Assembly (NCBI GenBank): GCA_900772835.1 | Contig: CAAGSA010000113.1 | Coordinates: 1 to 29,683 of the forward strand | DNA from: an uncultured Prevotella sp. | GTDB lineage: Bacteria > Bacteroidota > Bacteroidia > Bacteroidales > Bacteroidaceae | Length of the DNA: 29,683 nt | Direction: 5' to 3' | In this document: positions 23,961 through 29,683 of the stretch, piece after piece | Layout of the letters: each line of letters starts with the position of its first letter | How positions within the stretch are numbered: position 1 is the stretch's first letter | Program-made: the position numbers and the translations under genes | The notes under the pieces: model-generated | The model's input: only the letters and a program-made list of their open reading frames with translations | What the model was told of the DNA's origin: nothing | Database searches by the model: none

Positions 23961-24080
23961 CGTATACGCAATTACTTGTCATGCTGGCGGCATACGCACT
24001 GCCAAGGCAAGGAAAAGAGTGGGCTATACGCCCTTCTGCCACGGCGCCGCACTGGCGCTTACCAACATTTTATTTAAAAT
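23961..24080 (-). promoter_or_regulatory. Structured 5' leader of trmO
   Basis: The minus-strand RNA can form several GC-rich hairpins in a row: GCGCC/GGCGC, GGGC/GCCC around GTATA, and GGCAG/CTGCC-like pairings near 23985-24010. It does not match a riboswitch I know. Confidence 0.35.
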
Positions 24081-24084
24081 CCAT

Positions 24085-24116
24085 GCAAATATAACATAAT
24101 ATTTGTATATTTGCAG
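24085..24116. promoter_or_regulatory. Divergent promoter dyad between trmO and the GHL10 gene
   Basis: A perfect 10-bp inverted repeat (TGCAAATATA at 24085-24094, TATATTTGCA at 24107-24116) holds outward-facing -7 boxes TATATTTG on both strands, 12 bp apart. A further plus-strand box TATCTTTG lies at 24138-24145 and may be the main GHL10 promoter. Confidence 0.55.
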
Positions 24117-24246
24117 AATGTAGCCCCCGATTTGCTGTATCTTTGCAAAAAACAGGCAGCACCACGGGTCTGACATAGCCACTATGACCGAGAAGCTGCA
24201 AAACAAAAAAGTGAGGAAGACATCTAAAAGCCTTGACAATAAAAAA

Positions 24247-25932
24247 ATGAAAAGACTATTCGCATTAGTATCAGCATACATCCTTATCTGCGCCACTGCC
24301 ATGGCGCAGATTTTTCATGCCGACAGCTACAGCAGCGTGCCGCCCAAAAGGGAGGTGAGGGCTGTGTGGATGACAACTATCGGCGGACTGGACTGGCCCA
24401 AGACATACGCACACACACCACGGACAATAGAGAAACAGAAACAGGAACTGCGCAGTCTGCTCAACCGGCTGCAGAGAGCCAATATGAACACCGTGCTGCT
24501 GCAGACGCGCATCCGCGGAACCGTGATATATCCCTCTGCCTATGAGCCGTGGGACGGCTGCATGTCGGGCAACCCAGGTTCCTCGCCCGGCTACGACCCA
24601 CTCGCCTTTGCCATCGCCGAATGCCACAAGAGAGGCATGGAATGCCACGCGTGGGTGGTGTGCGTGCCGGTGGGACGACCGAACGGAACAGGACCGAAGA
24701 ACCTGAAAAGGAAACGGCCGGAACTGCTGATGAAAATCGGCGACGAGATGTTCATGCGGCCGGAAAAGCAAGGCACGGCATCATACATCGCAGCCATCTG
24801 CCGGGAAATAACGCGCAACTACGACATCGACGGCATACACCTCGACTACATACGCTATCCGGAGACAATGAAGCTCAGCATATCCAAGACACAGGCACGG
24901 CAGAACATATCCAGCATCGTAAAGGCCGTGCACGATGCCGTGAAGGCGGAGAAGCCGTGGGTGAAGATGAGCTGCTCGCCAATCGGCAAGCGCAACGACC
25001 TGAACCGCTACTGGAGCCGGGGATGGAACGCCGAGGAGAAAGGATGCCAGGACGTGGAACGATGGATGAGGGAAGGATGGATGGACCAGATTTATCCGAT
25101 GATGTATTTTCGGGGCGACAACTTCTTTCCCTTTGCCGCAGACTGGAAGGAGCGCAGCCACGGCAGAACGGTGAGTGCCGGACTGGGCATATATTTCCTG
25201 TCGCCGAAAGAGTCAAACTGGAACGTGGTGGAGATCCAGCGCGAGATGAACGTATGCCGGCAGATGGGCATAGGCACGGCAATGTTCCGCAACAAATTCC
25301 TTATGGACAACATCAAGGGACTGTATGACTTCACCGCCGACGAACACAACACCTACCCTGCCCTCGTGCCGGAAATGACATGGTACAGGCATGAAGCCCC
25401 AGCCATGCCAGCCAATCTGCAGATAGCAAGCGACAACAGAGCTGCAACGCTTTCGTGGAGCGGCTGCCAAGCCTCAACCGACGTATATTATAATGTATAT
25501 GCAAGCGACATTGCACCCGTTGACATCAGCGACCCGCGGAACATCATCGCTGCAAGGACAAGCGCCAGGAGCATCACGCTGCCGCTATCCGCACGCACAA
25601 GGCACTTCGCGGTTACGGCAATCGACCGCTACGGCAAGGAGAGCCATGCGCTGCAAAGCAGCAACACGGGCGAAGAAAGCAGCGACAGGCAGTGCATCGC
25701 GGAAGGACTCATACGCAACGACGGCAACACGGTCTGCCTTCCGCCAATGCCTTCCACTCTCGATGCGGAATACATACTCTTCGAGAGTGCCACAGGCTGC
25801 ACCGTAGCTTCAAGGAAATACGACACCACACTGAACGTCAGCCGTATACCCGACGGCATGTACATCATACGCTCTATATCAAAGAAAGGAAAGACCCACC
25901 GGTTGGGATGGGTGTTCATAAGGAGAAGATAA
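24247..25932 (+). CDS. Secreted glycoside-hydrolase-like protein, GHL10/DUF187 family
   Basis: I choose the ATG at 24247, which directly starts a signal peptide (M-K-R-L-F-A-L-V..., cut after ATAMAQ). The frame opens 63 bp earlier. The product is 561 aa. The main domain (about 30-385) is a TIM-barrel of the GHL10 type: REVRAVWMTTIGGLDWP near the start, RANMNTVLLQTRIRG, then YDIDGIHLDYIRYP with probable catalytic acids, and WMDQIYPMMYFR. A fibronectin-III-like region (about 390-480, ANLQIASDNRAATLSWSG) and a C-terminal beta module follow. GHL10 proteins are thought to act on cell-wall or exopolysaccharide glycans; the substrate is not known. It is exported to the periplasm or beyond. The Fsr-type gene follows 66 bp downstream. 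Confidence 0.9.
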   Translation: MKRLFALVSAYILICATAMAQIFHADSYSSVPPKREVRAVWMTTIGGLDWPKTYAHTPRTIEKQKQELRSLLNRLQRANMNTVLLQTRIRGTVIYPSAYEPWDGCMSGNPGSSPGYDPLAFAIAECHKRGMECHAWVVCVPVGRPNGTGPKNLKRKRPELLMKIGDEMFMRPEKQGTASYIAAICREITRNYDIDGIHLDYIRYPETMKLSISKTQARQNISSIVKAVHDAVKAEKPWVKMSCSPIGKRNDLNRYWSRGWNAEEKGCQDVERWMREGWMDQIYPMMYFRGDNFFPFAADWKERSHGRTVSAGLGIYFLSPKESNWNVVEIQREMNVCRQMGIGTAMFRNKFLMDNIKGLYDFTADEHNTYPALVPEMTWYRHEAPAMPANLQIASDNRAATLSWSGCQASTDVYYNVYASDIAPVDISDPRNIIAARTSARSITLPLSARTRHFAVTAIDRYGKESHALQSSNTGEESSDRQCIAEGLIRNDGNTVCLPPMPSTLDAEYILFESATGCTVASRKYDTTLNVSRIPDGMYIIRSISKKGKTHRLGWVFIRRR

Positions 25933-25998
25933 ACCCACGGTAGCGGAAAACAGGCACCGCTGCACAACAAAGAAGAAGAAAAAAAACAATATTGGACA

Positions 25999-27237
25999 AT
26001 GAACTTGAAAACAGCAAGCAGCACAATGAAAGCTTCGTCGAAACTGACCGAAGGCACGGTATACTCTATGCTCATAATATGCAGCATTTCGCATTTCCTG
26101 AACGACATGATACAGTCGATCATCCCGTCAATATACCCCATTCTAAAGGACGAGTTCAACTTCTCGTTCGCACAGATAGGCATCATCACGCTGGTGTTCC
26201 AGATGACTTCGTCAATCCTGCAACCCGTCACGGGGCTATATGCCGACAAGCGTCCGCAGCCTTACGCCCTGTCCATAGGGATGTGCTTCACGCTCGGCGG
26301 ACTACTGCTGCTCGCATTTTCGGAGCATTATCTGTCAATACTCGTTGCTGTGAGCATTGTGGGCTTCGGCTCGTCAGTGTTCCACCCAACAGCATCGCGC
26401 GTAACACAGATGGCATCGGGAGGCAAGAAGAGTCTGGCACAATCGATATTCCAGGTGGGCGGCAACGGCGGCTCGGCAGTAGGACCGCTGCTCGCAGCCA
26501 TCATAATTCTGCCTAACGGACAGCACTCCATATCATGGTTTGCCATCGCCGCACTGCTCGCAGCAGTCATCATGGCGAGGCTTGGAACGTGGTACAAGGC
26601 ACGCCTGCAATACGACTCACAGCATCCGCAGGCTGCCGCAGCAGCAGACACGGGCATATCACAGCGCGCAAAATACGGTGCGCTGGCGATTCTCATCCTG
26701 CTCATCTTCTCTAAATATTTCTATACCTCGTGCATCACAAGCTATTTCACGTTCTTCCTAATCGACAAATTCGGCGTGTCGGTCAGGGCATCGCAGCTCT
26801 ACCTTTTTGTATTCCTCGCCGCATTCGCCATCGGAACAGTGGCGGGCGGACTGCTTGGCGACAAGTTCGGGCGCAAATACGTGATATGGTTTTCCATCCT
26901 CGGTGCCGCTCCGTTCGCCATCGCCCTGCCCTACGCCAATCTCACGTGGACTATCATATGCTGCTTCCTGTCCGGCCTCATCATTGCCTCGGCATTCTCG
27001 TCGATTGTGGTATATGCCACCGACCTTATGCCCGACAAGACGGGGCTCATCGCCGGCATCTTCTTCGGACTGATGTTCGGTCTGGGCGGTCTCGGCTCCG
27101 CCTTCTTCGGATGGCTTGCCGACCTCACGAGCATTGAGTTCATCTTCCAGGTCAGTGCCTTCCTGCCGCTGCTCGGCATAATAGCCGGTTTTCTGCCGGA
27201 CACGCAGAAGAAAAACAGCAAGAAGAAGCAAGACTAA
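25999..27237 (+). CDS. fsr: MFS exporter, fosmidomycin-resistance (Fsr) type
   Basis: The protein is 412 aa with about 12 membrane helices. The N-terminal signature SHFLNDMIQSIIPSIYPILKDEF and FHPTASRVTQMASGGKKSLAQSIFQVGGNGGSAVGP are typical of the Fsr subfamily. The second half carries the MFS loop GDKFGRKYV. It should expel small molecules by proton antiport across the inner membrane; fosmidomycin itself need not be the natural substrate. A second in-frame Met (codon 10) is an alternative start. The tail is basic (KKNSKKKQD). It may share a transcript with the GHL10 gene, and ends before a strong bidirectional terminator. Confidence 0.88.
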   Translation: MNLKTASSTMKASSKLTEGTVYSMLIICSISHFLNDMIQSIIPSIYPILKDEFNFSFAQIGIITLVFQMTSSILQPVTGLYADKRPQPYALSIGMCFTLGGLLLLAFSEHYLSILVAVSIVGFGSSVFHPTASRVTQMASGGKKSLAQSIFQVGGNGGSAVGPLLAAIIILPNGQHSISWFAIAALLAAVIMARLGTWYKARLQYDSQHPQAAAAADTGISQRAKYGALAILILLIFSKYFYTSCITSYFTFFLIDKFGVSVRASQLYLFVFLAAFAIGTVAGGLLGDKFGRKYVIWFSILGAAPFAIALPYANLTWTIICCFLSGLIIASAFSSIVVYATDLMPDKTGLIAGIFFGLMFGLGGLGSAFFGWLADLTSIEFIFQVSAFLPLLGIIAGFLPDTQKKNSKKKQD

Positions 27238-27303
27238 CCCTCTCGCCCAAAAGCTGGGCCGTGGACAAAGGCCACCAAAAGGAACGCACAAAACAGAAAA
27301 AAG

Positions 27304-27349
27304 AAAATGCGGCAAGAATGGATCCATATTTCCACTCTTGCCGCATTTT
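27304..27349. terminator. Bidirectional terminator between fsr and the sorting-domain-like gene
   Basis: Fourteen-base perfect arms (27304-27317 and 27336-27349), with AAAA/TTTT ends, enclose an 18-base loop that itself contains the palindrome ATGGATCCAT. Confidence 0.88.
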
Positions 27350-27377
27350 ATTGCTTTCAACCCAACGGACGCAAGCC

Positions 27378-27707
27378 TCAACTTACGGACACCTTACGCA
27401 CCACGTTGCCCACCTTCACGATGTAGCAGCCCTTGCGCAGGTTCAACTCGTAGGTCTTGTCGACGCCGTCCACCTTTATCTTCTTTATCGGAGCACCGGA
27501 GATGTCGTATACGAGAATAGTCTGGTTCATAGCGTTGGTAACACGCAGGCAAGTAAGCCCGTTGCCTTCGCTGCTCACCCTCAGCTGTATACCTCCCTTC
27601 TGTCCGTCATAGTCGTTCTCTATAATCTCAACGGCAGGCACGGCATTCGCCACAACCGGCGCGCCGAACAGCCCCAAAGCCAATATGATATGATAAATCT
27701 TCTTCAT
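27378..27707 (-). CDS. Small secreted protein resembling a lone type IX secretion C-terminal domain
   Basis: The ATG at 27705-27707 starts a clear signal peptide (M-K-K-I-Y-H-I-I-L-A-L..., cut after VVANA); the frame opens 54 bp earlier but that part overlaps the promoter leader. The precursor is 109 aa and the mature part about 87 aa. It is acidic at first (VEIIENDYDGQ) and then has the beta-strand pattern of T9SS type A sorting domains: LRVTNAMNQTILVYDISGAPIKKI, ending LRKGCYIVKVGNVVRKVSV. Such domains normally sit at the C-terminus of large cargo; here there is no cargo. It may be a decoy, regulator, remnant, or simply a small beta-sandwich protein with a similar motif. It has its own perfect promoter and terminator. 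Confidence 0.75.
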   Translation of the reverse strand: MKKIYHIILALGLFGAPVVANAVPAVEIIENDYDGQKGGIQLRVSSEGNGLTCLRVTNAMNQTILVYDISGAPIKKIKVDGVDKTYELNLRKGCYIVKVGNVVRKVSVS

Positions 27708-27758
27708 AAGCGTAATCTTTATGTATGAAACTATCTGTAAAGAAAGTTTTTGTTTCTG

Positions 27759-27790
27759 CAAAAATACAATTTATTTCATAATGGAGCAAA
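27759..27790 (-). promoter_or_regulatory. Promoter of the sorting-domain-like gene
   Basis: Minus-strand TTTG (27790-27787), 20-bp spacer, TATTTTTG (27766-27759): an exact match to the Bacteroidota -33/-7 consensus. The leader is about 45 nt. Confidence 0.75.
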
Positions 27791-27858
27791 GGCTTAGCGG
27801 TATTTTTTCACTTTTTATATATAAAATACTAACTTTCAAGTAATATCAACTACCTATT

Positions 27859-27890
27859 TTTGCGGATGCAGAAAACTTTCCTTAACTTTG
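27859..27890 (+). promoter_or_regulatory. Promoter of the greA operon
   Basis: TTTG (27859-27862), 20-bp spacer, TAACTTTG (27883-27890): an exact consensus match. The start codon is 45 bp downstream. Confidence 0.75.
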
Positions 27891-27935
27891 CACACCTATT
27901 TTTCAAAGAAGAGAAAAGTAAAAAAAACAAGCATT

Positions 27936-28400
27936 ATGGAATATATGTCACAAGAGGGCTTCGACAAAATTGCCGAAGAACTCCACCAACTGGAAACTGT
28001 GGACCTGCCGCAGGTCAAGGATGCCATCGCCGAGGCACGCGACAAGGGCGACCTGAGTGAAAATTTCGAGTATCATGCCGCCAAGCGCGAGCAGGGAAGA
28101 CTTATGGGCAGGGCACGCTTCCTGCAGAAAATACTCGAAAACGCAAGGGTTATAGACAAGTCGCTGCTCAAGAGCGACACCGTAGGACTGCTCAGCAAGG
28201 TGAAGATAACAAACATCATGGCAGGGAAGAGCATGGATTACACCATTGTGAACCCACACGAGGCAAATATGCGCGAAGGAAAGATTTCCATCAAGTCGCC
28301 CATCGCCGAAGCACTGCTCGGAAAGAAAGCCGGCGACGAAGTGCAGGTGAAAGTGCCGGCAGGAATGATAAAGCTCAGAATAGAAAGCGTTTCACTTTAA
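27936..28400 (+). CDS. greA: Transcription elongation (cleavage) factor GreA
   Basis: The start is ATG 27936 (protein MEYMSQEG..., 154 aa), matching the usual GreA length and N-terminus. The frame opens earlier inside the promoter. The N-terminal coiled coil carries the acidic tip EARDKGDLSENFEYHAAKRE, which enters the RNA polymerase secondary channel and triggers cleavage of backtracked RNA. The C-terminal FKBP-like domain has TIVNPHEANMREGKISIKSPIAEALLGKKAGD. The DUF2400 gene begins 8 bp after the stop, so the two form an operon. Confidence 0.96.
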   Translation: MEYMSQEGFDKIAEELHQLETVDLPQVKDAIAEARDKGDLSENFEYHAAKREQGRLMGRARFLQKILENARVIDKSLLKSDTVGLLSKVKITNIMAGKSMDYTIVNPHEANMREGKISIKSPIAEALLGKKAGDEVQVKVPAGMIKLRIESVSL

Positions 28401-28408
28401 TCACACTC

Positions 28409-29149
28409 ATGGAAAAGGAACTGAAACTGCGCATCGCCGCACTCGCAGAGAAATACGAAACCGCAGACTTTCTACCTGCCGACCCGAGTTCATTCATGCA
28501 CAAGGTGGACGGGGCAGAGAACCAGGAGGCTATGGCTTTCATAGCTTCCTGTCTGAGCTATGGTTCAAGAAAGCAGTTCTTTCCAAAGATTCAGTATATC
28601 CTCGATGCATCCAAAGGCGAAGTGGACCTTTGGGTGCGCTCTGGGGAATGGGAGAACTGCATCCCCGACTCCACCGGATGCTACTACCGTCTATACACCT
28701 GTCACGACATGCACCGGCTACTCACGGCATACCAGACCATGCTCCGCGAATACGGCAGCATGAAAGAATACATACGCCGAAACGCAACAACCGGCATTGA
28801 GGCCATCGAGGCTCTCTGCCTGTTCTTTGCCCAGCATGGTGCCGACAAGATTATCCCCAAGAACACCACGTCGGCATGCAAGCGCGTGTGCATGTTCCTG
28901 CGATGGATGGTGCGCAGCGGCTCGCCCGTAGACCTCGGTCTGTGGGCTGACATCATAGACCGCCGCACTCTTATCATGCCGCTCGACACCCACGTGGTGC
29001 AGGAGGCACAGCGCATGAATCTGCTGCAGAGCCGCACGGCATCAATGTCCACCGCCCGCCGACTGACCGATGCCATGCTCGAAATATTCCCCGACGACCC
29101 CCTGAAGGGCGACTTCGCCTTGTTCGGGCTGGGGGTGGACAATAAATAA
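28409..29149 (+). CDS. TIGR02757/DUF2400 family protein
   Basis: The protein is 246 aa, the usual length for this family, and predicted cytosolic and mostly alpha-helical. Family signatures are AFIASCLSYGSRKQFFPKI (43-61), SACKRVCMFLRWMVRSGSPVDLGLW, IMPLDTHVVQEAQRMNLL and the final DPLKGDFALFGLG. The TACKR/PLDTHV pattern resembles the helix-hairpin-helix DNA glycosylase fold, and a DNA repair role has been suggested by that likeness, but I know of no proven activity. It is co-transcribed with greA. Confidence 0.88.
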   Translation: MEKELKLRIAALAEKYETADFLPADPSSFMHKVDGAENQEAMAFIASCLSYGSRKQFFPKIQYILDASKGEVDLWVRSGEWENCIPDSTGCYYRLYTCHDMHRLLTAYQTMLREYGSMKEYIRRNATTGIEAIEALCLFFAQHGADKIIPKNTTSACKRVCMFLRWMVRSGSPVDLGLWADIIDRRTLIMPLDTHVVQEAQRMNLLQSRTASMSTARRLTDAMLEIFPDDPLKGDFALFGLGVDNK

Positions 29150-29360
29150 CCTATTTCCATCCGCCATCCAAACACATCGTAGTATCTTATCAACAATCAA
29201 GCAAACCAAAACATTACGCTTAACAATCTTTTAACAGTCTTCTTTCTAACATATCGGAAAGGAATAAAATACTTTTTAATGTTGTCACACCTCTTTATTA
29301 TGAGCAAATCACAACCCGTAGTTGCGGTAGGGATGAAGATGTAGAGTTGTTTTGAGCGAA

Positions 29361-29683
29361 TCACAAGAGAGAGTCTACAACATTCGTTTTATACCACACA
29401 GCCGCCTGCGCCATCGTGTCCTTTAGGTCATTGATAATCTGCATATGGTTGTCTTGAGTGATAGTAATATGCCGCTCGGGGTGTTGCCCGTCATGGTCGC
29501 CGCTCGTCAAATGGATAATAAAGAATGTGCGGTCGGTATCGTGGTGAGCCACCATTCCCCGCTCCTTCAGAATTGCCATCGTACTCTCAAAATCAGCCGG
29601 AGTAGTAGGCACCACCTGCAACACGCTCCAAGGATATTCCTGTGCCGTAAGGAGCGTGTGTCCTTCCTGCTGACTGAGTTGGA
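29361..29683 (-). CDS. C-terminal fragment of an unrecognised protein
   Basis: The minus-strand frame is open from the window edge to the stop at 29361, giving 107 visible residues. No start codon of the gene is in the window; the internal TTG at 29622-29624 is not a credible start. Visible features include QEYPWSVLQVVPTTPADFES, a D/H-rich stretch (TSGDHDGQHPERHITI) and a helical end (MQIINDLKDTMAQAAVWYKTNVVDSLL). There is no membrane segment. I do not recognise the family. The composition and reading frame length support a real gene. About 210 bp of AT-rich non-coding DNA separates it from the convergent DUF2400 gene. Confidence 0.7.
   Translation of the reverse strand, partial: QLSQQEGHTLLTAQEYPWSVLQVVPTTPADFESTMAILKERGMVAHHDTDRTFFIIHLTSGDHDGQHPERHITITQDNHMQIINDLKDTMAQAAVWYKTNVVDSLL

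Overview
The window looks like a chromosomal segment of a Bacteroidota species, most likely Prevotella or a close relative. The evidence is: -7 boxes of the TAnnTTTG type with TTTG -33 boxes in front of many genes; a debranching enzyme / GT4 glycosyltransferase / GH57 operon of the Bacteroides-Prevotella type; a HU-CCDC81/SPOR membrane protein; a lipoprotein-type TamA homologue (TamL); and a small secreted protein resembling a type IX secretion C-terminal domain. Genes are moderately GC-rich and intergenic DNA is AT-rich. I see no rRNA, tRNA, CRISPR array, transposase or phage gene.

Layout. 1-650 is the 5' part of a secreted alpha/beta hydrolase (minus, cut by the window edge). 991-2735 is a minus-strand pair: a HU-CCDC81/SPOR membrane protein followed by a zinc-ribbon/FHA protein. 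2868-4265 (plus) holds rfbC and a DUF4738-like lipoprotein, followed by a terminator and a 21-bp tandem repeat. 4561-7653 is a divergent pair: a SpoU/TrmH rRNA/tRNA methyltransferase (minus) and TamL (plus). 7843-10530 (minus) is an ArnT-like lipid-linked sugar transferase with a GtrB-like polyprenyl-phosphate glycosyltransferase. 10721-11092 is a small plus-strand gene of unknown function. 11273-15986 (minus) is the glycogen operon. 16261-16965 is a divergent Crp/Fnr regulator. 17012-18872 (minus) is miaA overlapping a diacylglycerol-kinase-like gene. 19002-20033 is gapA (minus) and 20242-20673 is mscL (plus). 20899-22410 (minus) is frr-rsgA. An AT-rich stretch of about 865 bp without a convincing gene follows. 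23277-23960 is trmO (minus). 24247-27237 (plus) is a secreted GHL10/DUF187 hydrolase and an Fsr-type MFS exporter. 27378-27707 (minus) is the sorting-domain-like secreted protein. 27936-29149 (plus) is greA and a TIGR02757/DUF2400 gene. 29361-29683 is the C-terminal end of an unrecognised minus-strand gene.

How it fits together. Most of the window is housekeeping: tRNA modification, ribosome maturation and recycling, transcript cleavage, glycolysis and osmotic protection. Envelope-building genes (TamL, ArnT/GtrB pair, rfbC, SPOR protein) and a storage-polysaccharide operon beside a Crp/Fnr regulator are interspersed.

The most interesting signals are: (i) a GH57 protein whose two catalytic positions are both altered and which ends in a basic K/P/A tail; (ii) divergent promoters whose -7 boxes form dyads only 11-12 bp apart, at three places; (iii) a gapA terminator whose loop carries the -33 box of the miaA promoter; (iv) three unexplained intergenic repeats or hairpins (21-bp tandem repeat; 25-bp and 24-bp perfect inverted repeats); and (v) a possibly leaderless GTG-start message for the SPOR gene. 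I did not find a clear undescribed defence or mobile system.
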